Part shown: one piece after another, positions 46,164-56,453 of the stretch
Position numbering within the stretch: the first letter of the stretch is position 1
Layout of the letters: every line of letters begins with the position of its first letter
From: Neoconidiobolus thromboides FSU 785
Taxonomy: Eukaryota > Entomophthoromycota > Entomophthoromycetes > Entomophthorales > Neoconidiobolaceae
DNA length: 64,000 bases
Assembly (NCBI GenBank): GCA_025603075.1
Contig: MU626278.1
Coordinates: 62,001 to 126,000, forward strand
Reading direction: 5' to 3'
Notes under the pieces: model-generated
Told to the model about the DNA's origin: nothing
The model's input: the letters and a program-made list of their open reading frames with translations, nothing else
The model's database searches: none
Translations under genes and position numbers: made by a program

Positions 46164-47074
46164 ATCTAGTGAAATCATTAATGGACAAATTGATTGTATT
46201 AAGATTTTTTACCATACTAATTGGGTTGGGTTGTATGATACTAAACGTTCAGCCGTAAGTAGAAACGAAGAAAGTCTGTAATTTAGATATTAGCGAGTGA
46301 GAAACCAAAAGGTTTGCGTCTATTGGAAAATCATATTTGATTATTGATTCTTTATGATTCTAATTTAACATCAAAATATTGCTTTTGAATTCAGTTTTTT
46401 GACTACTTGGGATTTCTCATTGCTCTCTCTCCTTATACGAAATGGTTAACCAATACCTCTTTTTTGTTTGATTAGATATTGGACCAAGTTAGTAAATATA
46501 CAAAAATAATGATATGAAGTTAATATCGCTTACTAATATTATAACTCAAGTTAATAGAAAATAAAATCAATTTGAACATGTATTTTAATGAAGAGTTTGA
46601 TTAGTTATTTTTAAATCTTATGTTAAATAAAAGATGGGATACACTACATAATAACAAAAACTGGTGGACAATTTGCTAAAAATATTAGTATAATCAAAAA
46701 CATAGTTTTACAACGACACAGTATTGATAATTATAGCTTTAGGAATATTTTAAAATTACCAGTAAACTTATTCAACTTAGCTAGGTTTAAATTTATAAAC
46801 TTTATATGTACATTTTTATTGAGATCCTGAAGGAGCCAAAGGCCTCAAGTGTTTTGTTTGTGGGTGTGAGTTTAATAAAAATGAAAATGGAGTTGATAAT
46901 AATTAAGTGTAAAGGTGAATTAATAGTAAGGTAAAAAATGCTAGGATGAAAATTAGACAGCCGATATGACTAATTTTGAAGTTAGGGAAAATGAATTTTT
47001 TTACTGCCAATCAATTTACAAGGTTTCCAAAAATCAAAACTAGGTAGAACCAAATCTTAAAGTCGTCCTCATAT

Positions 47075-47169
47075 GGGGATATATATTTTTAAGAATTTTA
47101 CTACCAATCTTTCCACTTAAATGGCACTTAAAAGATGGAAAAAGTAATAAAACCAGAAAAAACATCCTC
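47075..47169 (+). mobile_element. MITE copy 10 with perfect TSD (ATAT)
   Basis: Starts GGGGATATATATTTTTAAG and ends AAAAACATCCTC, internal TTAAATGGCACTTAAAAG. ATAT is found at 47071-47074 and 47170-47173. Confidence 0.9.
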
Positions 47170-47839
47170 ATATATTAAAACTTTGCACTATTTTATTTTT
47201 TTGATTACTATCAAAATATAAGATCTTTATGTCTCATTATTAGTATCTCCTTTAGCTATTGAATTTCTTAAAGTTAGTTTTAGTTAATAAAAAGAATGAA
47301 AAGTTTGGCTATCATTGCAAAAATGTAAAAGAAATGTCAACATTTAAAAATTCAAACAAATAATGCAAATTTACCTTAAGAGAATGAATACAACATAGTA
47401 TTTTAAAACTTTAATAAAATAGTTATTTTTGTACAGGACAATATAAAATCCTACGCTAATAAGGTAAAACATGGGAATGTTTTGGTTTCCTTTATGTCTA
47501 TTTTTTATGCAATGTAGAATTTAAAAAGTGTTAACCAAATATTGAAGAAAGATATACTTGATATAAAATAAAATAATATTATACAAATTTAATTACATGT
47601 GCAACTATCTCCAGTATTCCTTTTTAACAGAGTTTCTTTATGTTGGCTTAATAAAGACTATTGTCAGCTACGTATTTTTCACTAAAGAATTGATTTTCAA
47701 CTAATAAAATTCAAAATCAAAATTTGAATCCAAGATTTAACTTTACTGATAATCTAATCAGAATCCCAAATTTCTACTTTATCCTTGATTTTTGCAATTT
47801 TACAAAATAAAAGTAAACCAACATTTTATTTTAAAAGTA
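47170..47839. other. Intergenic, upstream of the PPR gene
   Basis: AT-rich; nothing recognised. Confidence 0.5.
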
Positions 47840-49927
47840 ATGTTTCGAATTAACAGATCCATCCAAATTCGAAGTACAAGTATAATAGATAGACTCTATA
47901 AACTACGGAATGGCAATCAAATAATCATAAAGAGGAACAGTAGCTATGGGACCAATTCAGTATTTATTAAAGAAATAAATGAAAATCATGGAGAAATAAA
48001 CGGTGCAGAAGGTTTATTAATCGAGGATATTAAAGAGTTGACGAATTTACTACAAAAACAAGTGAAGCTAAAAGTACAGGATAGAAATTTACATTTTGAA
48101 GCTAACATTCGATTGTTCAAATCAATAGAAGATAGGATTAAATTACATGATAATGATGTTAATAGCAGTTTACTAACAAATTACAACAGATTGTTCCAAC
48201 TTTTATTTTTATTACTGAGGCATAATAAACTGGAAGGTAGTGCATATAGATTATTTAATTTGGTTCCTTTTATACTGGAGAACAGTTTAAGTATAAGTAA
48301 TCATGTAAAATTGAACATGGTAGCAGTTGTAATGAATAGACTAATAAATATTGAGAAAGATGGGATAGCGTGTTCAAAAGTATATGAACAAGTATTAAGT
48401 TCAGGACATAAAGGAAATGTATTTATATTAAATTATGCTATACAGAGTTATCTATCATTAAACCAAAGGGAGGAGGTAAAAAGGATAGTTAGAGAAATGA
48501 AACAAAGGAAGATTCGATTTAATTTGTATACGTTTAATATTTTATTAAAAGATTGTAGCCATAGAAAAGATTTTATAGAGTTTAAATATTGGTGGCTACA
48601 GTTACAAAAGAGTAAATTAAAGTTGGATTCGTATACTAGAAGTTCGATATTATATAATTTAGTTATTCATAATAAACTAAATCTAAGTGACCAGCTATTT
48701 CAACAATATATTAGAAATCCTAAGATTGTAAATGACAACAAAGAAAGAATGATATTAATAACGATAATGATTAACACAGCTGATGATTTAGAATCTGGAA
48801 TCAATTATATAAAGTTAGCATGTAAAGAAGAAATGAATTTGTTACATAGTGATACTAAGTTAATGACTACTGTTTTAAAATTATTTATTAAATTTAATCA
48901 ATTTGAAGCCAATAATCAATTATTTACTTATTTATTAAATAACCAACAAGCAAATAGTAAACATATTTACCAAATGATAGCTAACTATTCTAAACAAAAT
49001 AAATTAATAGAAGCAACTAAATTATTAACCTTACCTATAATTCATGAAGAAGATGAATTATTTTTAAATTATAAATTAATTAAAGAATTTTCAATCAAAT
49101 TTTCAACAAATGATTTATTAAAAACAACACAATTAATTAAATATAATAATAATAAAAATAGTAATAATAATAATAAATTGTATTTTGGTATTTATCATAC
49201 CATACTAAAAACATTATTATATCGTATAGAATCATATCAACCAATTAAAAAGAAATCCAGTGATCATAAGAGACAAATGGAATATTATACGTCTTTGTTA
49301 ATTGAAAGGATGGTAGATTATAACTTAATAAACTCAGTATCAACAAATGATTTAGATTTGCGTACTATTACTTTATTAGCAAAGGCATACCTTTATCTTA
49401 ATGAATATGAAAAAGCAGATAAATTAATCAAACCATATTTCAATGAGATAGAAGATGAAGATTATTATTTAATAATGAATACACATCCATTACTTGCCAC
49501 CAAAAAGAGAATATCAACAAGCACCTTATTATATAATTTAATTGAAACTAAGTTACCTAAATTTAATACAAATAAACAGAAAGGAAGCAGGAATTTAAAT
49601 AATAAAGTAGAACTGGTGGATGTTTATATATTGGAAATTAAAATGCAAATATTAATTTCTTATCAAAAATATCAACGAGTATTTTTATTATATCATTATT
49701 ATAAAAATAATTCAAAAATTAAAAACTCCATTGATTTTTTAATCCATTCTTTATACGCTCTACATTCTTTAGATACTACTACTTTTAATGAAATGAGTAA
49801 ACAAAAATTAATTTTAAATTTATTAAAAAAAATTGATGTTCTCTTCCCAACAAACAAACAGTTGCTCTTAAAGAGAGTGAATTTGTTTTATTCTAATGAT
49901 CCTGAGTTTATTGATATTTACTTTTAA
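47840..49927 (+). CDS. Pentatricopeptide-repeat-like mitochondrial protein
   Basis: Single exon of ~695 aa, starting MFRINRSIQIRSTSIIDRLY at 47840. That N-terminus is basic and amphipathic, as for a mitochondrial presequence. An earlier non-ATG frame extension to 47792 is not needed. Helical repeats are visible: NVFILNYAIQSYLSLNQRE, VKRIVREMKQRKIRFNLYTF, NILLKDCSHRKDFIEFKYWW, then IYQMIANYSKQNKLIEATKL. The degenerate 35-residue spacing fits PPR proteins acting on mitochondrial RNA. Asn/Lys-rich low complexity (YNNNKNSNNNNKLYFG) breaks the middle. The exact family member (for example Rmd9, Dmr1 or others) cannot be told. Tail-to-tail with RRP7. Confidence 0.65.
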   Translation: MFRINRSIQIRSTSIIDRLYKLRNGNQIIIKRNSSYGTNSVFIKEINENHGEINGAEGLLIEDIKELTNLLQKQVKLKVQDRNLHFEANIRLFKSIEDRIKLHDNDVNSSLLTNYNRLFQLLFLLLRHNKLEGSAYRLFNLVPFILENSLSISNHVKLNMVAVVMNRLINIEKDGIACSKVYEQVLSSGHKGNVFILNYAIQSYLSLNQREEVKRIVREMKQRKIRFNLYTFNILLKDCSHRKDFIEFKYWWLQLQKSKLKLDSYTRSSILYNLVIHNKLNLSDQLFQQYIRNPKIVNDNKERMILITIMINTADDLESGINYIKLACKEEMNLLHSDTKLMTTVLKLFIKFNQFEANNQLFTYLLNNQQANSKHIYQMIANYSKQNKLIEATKLLTLPIIHEEDELFLNYKLIKEFSIKFSTNDLLKTTQLIKYNNNKNSNNNNKLYFGIYHTILKTLLYRIESYQPIKKKSSDHKRQMEYYTSLLIERMVDYNLINSVSTNDLDLRTITLLAKAYLYLNEYEKADKLIKPYFNEIEDEDYYLIMNTHPLLATKKRISTSTLLYNLIETKLPKFNTNKQKGSRNLNNKVELVDVYILEIKMQILISYQKYQRVFLLYHYYKNNSKIKNSIDFLIHSLYALHSLDTTTFNEMSKQKLILNLLKKIDVLFPTNKQLLLKRVNLFYSNDPEFIDIYF

Positions 49928-50102
49928 TAAAGTTATAATAAAAGTTGACCTATTTAATTTTATATCTTTCTTTTGTGTTTATTTTATTTAAAGTTTCATT
50001 TTCAAATTTAATTATTTTATTACATATTATATCATTTCTATTATTTTTTACCTTAATTGTAATTTAATAACACATATTAACAATCAAATTCTATACTTTT
50101 AT

Positions 50103-51305
50103 TTATTTTTTAGGTTGAAACATCTGAGCTTCTTTCATCTGTAATATACGTTTTTTATCCTCTTCAAACTGGGATCTCAAGTTGGCCAATTCTAAAAAAT
50201 GAAGTATAAGTAACCAATCTAACAAGATAATAATCAAAAAATACTTACGCTGCTTTTTAAAATTCTTGGTTTCAAACCTATAAAAATTAGCAATGGGTAC
50301 TGGTTTACCAAAACCTTCTAATTCGACTTTTTGTTTTATAATCTTTGCTTTTTTATGGCTTATTGCTTTCACTGTAGCTGAACCTGAAGTATGTGTACCG
50401 CGTGTGGTCACCTTTACAAACCCATCTTCATCGGGAAGATCATAAACTCTATCAGCTTCATATTTTTGAACTTCGAGATGATGTTGGTACTCGGTAACGA
50501 ATTCATTCGCATATGCCATTAATGCTTCAGAGCTTGGACGACTTATATTGTATTTATTGATCCAACCTAAAATGAGATTATGATTATCAAAATACTTTAT
50601 GTTTTATATAATAAACTTACGCAATAAACCACTATTTTCTTTGTTTGATCTTTCAGGTACTATGGTAGCTAATTCTTCATTGATTATGTTATTTTGGTTA
50701 TCAGCTTTAAGTCTCAAGTTTAACAAGTAATTCATATCTTCTATAGTGTTAAAACTAGCATAGGCAAAGCTTGGAAATTTAATTAATTGGTAATCTAATA
50801 CAGTCTCTTTGATAGCAAATAAAGGATCTAAAGTCCTAACGGTAGTTGTATTTTTCTTACGAAATTCGACATTTCCTTTACTTCCTTTATCTCCATTACT
50901 TTCATTACAATGAATATGAATTTTATTGACACTTATTTTCTTAGTTTTATTAGAGTTTTGTAATACATTTTTAACATCTTTTTCAACAAAATCAACTGGT
51001 AAATTATAAAAAAATAAAGTACGTTCTGTTGGGAAATTGATGGGATTTAACCCAATTGGAAAACTACTTGCAGTTGAATGCTTCTTAAAATAGATGTAAT
51101 TTACTTGTTTTTTACCATCGATATTTTTAATGTTATATGGTAATATTTTAAACCCTTTAATTTCTTTTAACTCAATTTCATCCTCCCTTTTATTTGTTTG
51201 CTTCTTTTCTGTCTTTTTCCCTTGTCCTATCTTACTCAAGGTGGGCTGACTTTTAACATCCTTCTTGAATGTCTCTTTTTTATTTTTTGTTACTTTTACT
51301 TTCAT
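50103..51305 (-). CDS. RRP7: Ribosomal RNA-processing protein 7 (RRP7)
   Basis: Starts MKVKVTKNKKETFKKD at 51305, a basic N-terminus. An RNA-recognition-like part follows (ERTLFFYNLPVDFVEKDVK, FAYASFNTIEDM). After a short intron come WINKYNISRPSSEALMAYAN and EFVTEYQHHLEV, then DLPDEDGFVKVTTRG. A second intron precedes LANLRSQFEEDKKRIL and QMKEAQMFQPKK. The last block is the RRP7 signature (LxxLRxxFEEDKKRIxxMKxxRxFKP). RRP7 with CURI/UTP-C factors helps process 18S rRNA in the nucleolus. Length about 370 aa. Confidence 0.88.
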
Positions 51306-52271
51306 CTTTTTGATATTATTACAAAAAATAAAATTTGATAATTTTATTTGGATGCTGAAATTTGCAACTTTAGGTTCTATCTTTTTGCAGTTCTTTGTTG
51401 AAAAACATTTCTAGAATCTGTTGCATTCAGATGCTTTTGTTATTTTTTTTAATTTAATATAAATTACTTTTGCAGTAAGATTATGATATTATTTAACGTG
51501 TTAGGCTTTAGATTCAATATAAAAGAGTTTGGTAGCAAATTAAGAGGGAATAAAAGCATCTAAATGCAATCAGTTTTAACATATCCTTTACTTTTGCATA
51601 AAATTTAAAGCTAATTTAATTTAATATATTAATTAATATTTTAATGTTAGCCTTGTTAATTTTTTCAATATCAATATAAAAGCACATTTAAATATGAAAC
51701 TATTACTTAAATATATAAAATATTAAATTATTAATCCAAGCAATTGTTGGCAACTAATTAGTTAAATTAATAGATAACCAAACAAACGTTTAAAATTCAT
51801 TAAGTAAAATTTAGCAGGTATTGGGGTTGCAACTTTTTTGCTTTTTTAGCGGAAATTTTTATAATTAAATTATTTATATTTATTTTTTTAAACCTTGATT
51901 CTTATCAATATCTAGTTTCAATCCAAATTTATTTCTTAAATAAATAAATAAGTAAGTCGTAAAAGAATTACAACAGCTAGGTATTTTTTGAAAAAAATTC
52001 TATTTATAGTTCAATTTAAGAACAAAAATTCAAAATTCACTTAAATTTCGATGAAATAAGCAACGTTCCCAATATTAAGACATAATAATTTATTATCCAC
52101 TGTCTTAGAACTTAATTTGATTGGCTATAAAAGCTATGAGCACCACTGGACACTGGAGAAATGATATATTTTGTTAAAAGAATATATTAACTAATACTTA
52201 AAATTAATGAATTAATAACTCCATTTTCTATTTTCAATAACTTAATCTCATTAATAAATACCATAAAAAAA
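51306..52271. other. Intergenic promoter region
   Basis: AT-rich divergent spacer of RRP7 and the TRP-like gene; nothing recognised. Confidence 0.5.
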
Positions 52272-54230
52272 ATGCAACTACTATCCATCTATCTAATAAT
52301 ATTAACTTATGTTACATTGCTGTATCAATCGGCCATCACATTAAACAGTAAGCGAGTGGATGCCTGTAGTAATAATGAAGTGAATGTGGTTGATTTATAT
52401 TCCATGAAAGTAACTATAGACACAGCTGAAAAAAGTATAAGCTTTGCTGTTTCTGGTAAAGCAAATCAAGTAGTTGAATCGGGTAAAGTAAAACTAAGTT
52501 TTTCTTTATTTGATAAAGATTTATTCAATATGGATTTGGATGTTTGTAAGTTAGCGGCGGATAAAGGTGGTTGTCCATTGAAACAAGCGCCTTTTTCAAA
52601 TTCAGTAACTACTCCAATACCTGGCGAGATCCCGGATGTAGCTGATATATTAGCTCGTGTACCTGGTGTGGATTTAAATGTAGCTGTAAGGTTAGAAAAT
52701 GCTGATGGTAATCCATTAGGTTGTTATGCCGTTGGCTTAGCTAATGATGTCTCAGTTTATACACGTGGTACTGAAGCAGGTACAGTAGTAGTAGCTTCAG
52801 CAGCTGCAGGTGGGGCATTTTTAGCTTCTTTAGGTAGTTTTATTGGTACTGCTGGAGGTGCAGCTGCTGGGTCAGCTTTATCTCAAGCTCGACCAACAAC
52901 AACAACACCTAACTTTGGGGATGTTATTGGTACATTTCAATTTTTAGCTACCACTGGTATGTTATCTTTAAATTATCCAAGAGTCTATCATGAGTTTACT
53001 TGTAATTTTGGTTGGTCGATGGGTGCTATTCGATTAGGACCTATTGAAAAAGCATTAGAAAGCTTTCGTGGAAATGATAATGTATCAAGAGAAAGTGGTA
53101 AACTGTTAAGAAGATTAGATTTATTACCTAATGCTAATGCTACTAATTATTCCCAATTATCTGGTATTGAAAATTATGCAGCTAAATTGAAAATTGATCC
53201 TAAAAATTATTTTATGACTGTATTGATTATTTATATGATTGTTATGGCTGCACTTACTGGTGCTTGTTTATTATTTCGATTGATATTAGAAATTTTATCC
53301 AAATATAAGCCCAAATTGTTTACCAATTTACGTAATCACTTTGCTTTATATTATGTGGGCAATTTATTAAGAGTATTTGTATTATGTTATTTCTTTTTAG
53401 CAACTGCAGCTATATATCAATTTACACAAAATGATATTTGGCCCATTACTTTATTAGCTGCAATTGTACTTGGTTTATTTTGTATAGCTTTAATTAGTTT
53501 TGTTACTTTTAGAGTCATTCGAAATGGTGCTGACAAATTATATTCTTTCCCCAATTTACAATACAAATATGGTTCATTATATATTGACTATAGACCTTCC
53601 GTTTATACTTTCTTTATCGTTGTCTTAGTTGCTGCTGTTATACGTGCTATTGCTGTTGGTTTATTATCGAAAAATGTATGGGCTCAAATGAGTATTTTGA
53701 TTGTTACAGAAATTATGTTCTTTTTTGCTTTATTTTTCTTTCGACCTTATGCTAGTAAGGCAAGTAATGGGTTGATGATCTTTGTATCAGTAATGAGGGT
53801 GATTAATACTGGATTATTATTTGCTTTTATTGAATCTGTGTTTATATCAGAATTAGCCAGAGCCATTATTGGCTATGCCTTAGTGATTACTCAAGCGCTT
53901 ATAATAGCAGCAATAGTTATCTTTACACTATGGTCTTTATTTATTACCATTCGTAAATTTGTTCAACAACATAAACAAAGTAAACAAGAATTAAGTCGAT
54001 CAGATTCCAACCGTTCAAGTCATCCACTTAACAGAGATAGTAATATATCTAGATCACAAAGCTTTTTAGAAGAAATTGAAGATTCTAAACCACCTTCAAT
54101 TTTCCGTTCTCGTTCTAAAGCTTTTGAAGATCATGAAAAAGGGCTTTATACTCCGCCTACTGAAAATGAAAGCCATGATTTAGATCATTTAGTTACTACT
54201 CCGGATCAAACAAAAGCTAAAGTTTATTAA
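52272..54230 (+). CDS. TRP-like/FLC-type membrane protein with ML-like domain
   Basis: Intronless, 652 aa. It starts MQLLSIYLIILTYVTLLYQS, a signal peptide. An extracellular ML-like domain follows (residues ~30-165, with Cys at CKLAADKGGC and LGCYAVGLAND). A glycine/alanine-rich span (VVASAAAGGAFLASLGSFIG) leads to several more membrane spans (MTVLIIYMIVMAALTGACLL; LRVFVLCYFFLATAAIYQF; WPITLLAAIVLGLFCIALIS; and four to five later). The segment RVYHEFTCNFGWSMGAIRLG is typical of the family before the channel-like region. The Ser/Arg-rich cytosolic tail carries acidic EDHEKG. Fungal relatives (Flc1-3, Pkd2) influence Ca2+ handling, FAD transport into the ER and cell-wall integrity. Role inferred from family. 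Confidence 0.85.
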   Translation: MQLLSIYLIILTYVTLLYQSAITLNSKRVDACSNNEVNVVDLYSMKVTIDTAEKSISFAVSGKANQVVESGKVKLSFSLFDKDLFNMDLDVCKLAADKGGCPLKQAPFSNSVTTPIPGEIPDVADILARVPGVDLNVAVRLENADGNPLGCYAVGLANDVSVYTRGTEAGTVVVASAAAGGAFLASLGSFIGTAGGAAAGSALSQARPTTTTPNFGDVIGTFQFLATTGMLSLNYPRVYHEFTCNFGWSMGAIRLGPIEKALESFRGNDNVSRESGKLLRRLDLLPNANATNYSQLSGIENYAAKLKIDPKNYFMTVLIIYMIVMAALTGACLLFRLILEILSKYKPKLFTNLRNHFALYYVGNLLRVFVLCYFFLATAAIYQFTQNDIWPITLLAAIVLGLFCIALISFVTFRVIRNGADKLYSFPNLQYKYGSLYIDYRPSVYTFFIVVLVAAVIRAIAVGLLSKNVWAQMSILIVTEIMFFFALFFFRPYASKASNGLMIFVSVMRVINTGLLFAFIESVFISELARAIIGYALVITQALIIAAIVIFTLWSLFITIRKFVQQHKQSKQELSRSDSNRSSHPLNRDSNISRSQSFLEEIEDSKPPSIFRSRSKAFEDHEKGLYTPPTENESHDLDHLVTTPDQTKAKVY

Positions 54231-54567
54231 ATTAAAAAATAACAACTCTTTTGGATTTGGTTCATCTCTTAATAAACTTGATGTTATTTTTATAATTTCT
54301 ATAGTTTTTATAATTTTTATTATTACTAATTTCGAGAACTTTTATTAATTTTTTAACAATTTTAGCTCTTGCTTATAAATCTATAATAATACAATGACAC
54401 TAATTTTTAATTACCCACATTCCACCAATAAAGTTTTATTTTCGGTAAAACACCTCAGCTATGAATAAAAGCTAAAAAGATGAATATAAAAAGCTAATAA
54501 ACTTTTAATTTAATTTTTTTAATTACAATAAAAAAACATAATTAACATAATATAATATAAATATAAA
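54231..54567. other. Intergenic, upstream of FMN1
   Basis: AT-rich; nothing recognised. Confidence 0.5.
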
Positions 54568-55398
54568 ATGAGTGTTTCAAGTGATCCAACAATTAATCGT
54601 AAACCGCAAGAAGATAACTTAGTTATATCTCCTCCATTTCCAAAGTTATTAAAAAATACCGTAGTTAAAGGCTTTGGTAGAGGTAGTAAAGAATTAGGGA
54701 TACCTACTGGTAAGTTATTTATTATATATTATTATTAAAACTAAATATGATAATAAAATCCTTTCAAGTATAGAATCAATCTAATTAATTAAATCAATAA
54801 AACTAATTATTTTTCTCTTTCTTTTTATTAGCAAATTATCCCCAAGATTATGTAGATAGTGCCTCCCTTGATGAATTGAGTCCTGGTATTTATTATGGGT
54901 ATTCAAAAGTGTATTCCAATCAAGATGATAATGAAAAACAAACTGGGGAAGATGAGATATTACCTATGGTAATGTCTTTAGGTTATAATCCATTTTATAA
55001 AAATGAAAAACTATCAGCGGTAAGTTTTTTTAAATTGATCTAGTTGCTAGTATGTTAAAATCATAGTATGACTATTTTTATTAAATGTTTTCACTTAGTA
55101 TATTTTTATTTAGCTAATATTTATATTAACATTTCATTTTCAATAGGAAGTTCATGTATTACATTCTTTTGAAAAAGATTTTTATGGTCAACAAATGACT
55201 ACATTGGTACTTGGTTATATAAGACCAGAAAGGAGTTATGATGGTTTAGGTAAATTTATTAATAATTATAAAACCTTTTCTTATTCTTTTCTTTTAGATG
55301 CTTTAATCCAAGATATTCAGTTTGATATAACTTTTGCTAAAAAAAGTTTATTATTAGAATCTTATAAAAAAGAGCATTTTTTAACTTATTTCGAATAA
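54568..55398 (+). CDS. FMN1: Riboflavin kinase (flavokinase)
   Basis: Starts [17 protein letters not shown] at 54568. Four exons follow introns at ~54709-54831, 55021-55146 and 55248-55295. The protein reads [68 protein letters not shown] and [15 protein letters not shown], then [18 protein letters not shown]. These are all landmarks of monofunctional eukaryotic riboflavin kinase (ATP + riboflavin to FMN). The GxGRGSxxLGIPTAN motif binds the nucleotide, and the Glu in EVH is catalytic. The last intron (48 nt) has no stop and is a multiple of three, so retention would add 16 residues in frame. Confidence 0.93.
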
Positions 55399-55575
55399 AA
55401 AAGTAAGAAGTAAAAAATTTTAGATGTTTTTCTCTTTTAAATAATGTTTATTTTTTTTACACAGTATCAAGATTCTTATACAATAATAAACTAGCCTTTC
55501 ATTTATACACAATATGACCTAAAAACTTTATCACTTATTCATAATAAATTTTCATCCTTCATCCTTCATCCTAAA

Positions 55576-56020
55576 TTACTCCCAAACCACTTTCTTTTTG
55601 CTCCAATTTTTCCCTTGGCTTTTCTTCCCATGCGCAATACTAACCACACCATCATTTTCAATCTCTTGAATATAACTATTATAGGCTTTTTCGCTCAAAA
55701 AAGCAGCTTTAAATGTTTGTGGCATAGTGGCCGAAAATCCATTTAATACCAGATCATAAACATGGTCAATGGTACCACCAGAGCAAATGATTTCTTTTTT
55801 GGCTGACTCAATGACGGAAGTGGGGGTATTAGATTTGAAGCTAAAGATATAACTACTGTATATTGGTTTTGGATCTATATTGGAAGGGTTAATTTACTTA
55901 ATTAATTCAAAGCATATAAGAATTACCTGATAATGTTAATAATAGTTCATTACAATCATTGTTTTTATTCGCTTTTATCAAACTGATAAGTAATGGTAAT
56001 AATAATTGATTTGGTTGCAT
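55576..56020 (-). CDS. Peptidase inhibitor I9-type protein (proteinase-B-inhibitor-like)
   Basis: Two exons: the first, from ATG 56020, is MQPNQLLLPLLISLIKANKN, and a GTAATT intron follows. The second gives YIFSFKSNTPTSVIESAKK, ICSGGTIDHVYDLVLNGFSA, then AFLSEKAYNSYIQEIENDG and a basic tail. The IxSFKxNTP...GGxIxHxYDxVLxGFSA pattern matches the I9 (subtilisin propeptide) inhibitor fold, the free-standing form being yeast Pbi2/IB2. No protease domain is attached and a stop follows the I9 fold. The hydrophobic start could be a short signal sequence or a helix. About 140 aa. Convergent with FMN1 (177 bp). Confidence 0.75.
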
Positions 56021-56453
56021 TCTTTATTGATTTCTTTTATTTTAACTATTAATCTTCTTTAAATACTAACTTTAATCCTAAACTGAAAAAATAAAATAAC
56101 TTAAAAAACTTAAAATTTCCAAGCTTTTATTTTATCTTATAAAAAATCATCTGTTTAACTATGCCACTAAAACTTAATGCTTATCAATTACCATTTTTTC
56201 ATTGGTTATTTGAAATTTAACTGATATTGAATTTTTTAAACTTAGTTTATAACTATTATTACATCATCCGATTTCAAATTAATCCCTGTAACACCAAAAA
56301 ACATCATTTCAATATTTCAACTAACAAAAATAAATTTTCCAATTTAATTATCTTAATTCAAAAACCTTAAATACAATTTAATTCCTTGCATACTACCAAT
56401 AAACTAAAAATATTATCATATCCTTTAGCTTTTATTCATTGGTTCTATATCTT
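56021..56453. other. Intergenic gap, nothing recognised
   Basis: AT-rich spacer between the I9 inhibitor start and the condensin gene end. Confidence 0.5.

Larger units (their letters stand above)
44739..46850 (+). pseudogene. Decayed Zn2Cys6 (fungal binuclear cluster) transcription-factor relic, interrupted by MITEs
   Basis: Codons 44784-44867 give W-x2-C-x6-C-x6-C-x2-C-x6-C (CHINKRGCNLTISTC then DKCAEKGLRCTRDRK). This is a Zn2Cys6 cluster in which the first Cys is a TGG Trp codon (44784-44786). Downstream, reading frames change repeatedly. The +1 frame continues from 44843 to 45271; another open stretch lies at about 45412-45592 (LLNHFHQLSKLKINL). A third spans 45945-46281 if MITE copy 9 is ignored. 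A later fragment lies near 46740-46830 (LPVNLFNLARFKFINF). MITE copies 8 and 9 sit inside. The middle-domain-like helices would fit the fungal transcription-factor regulatory region. Stops and shifts make a functional protein unlikely. Confidence 0.6.
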
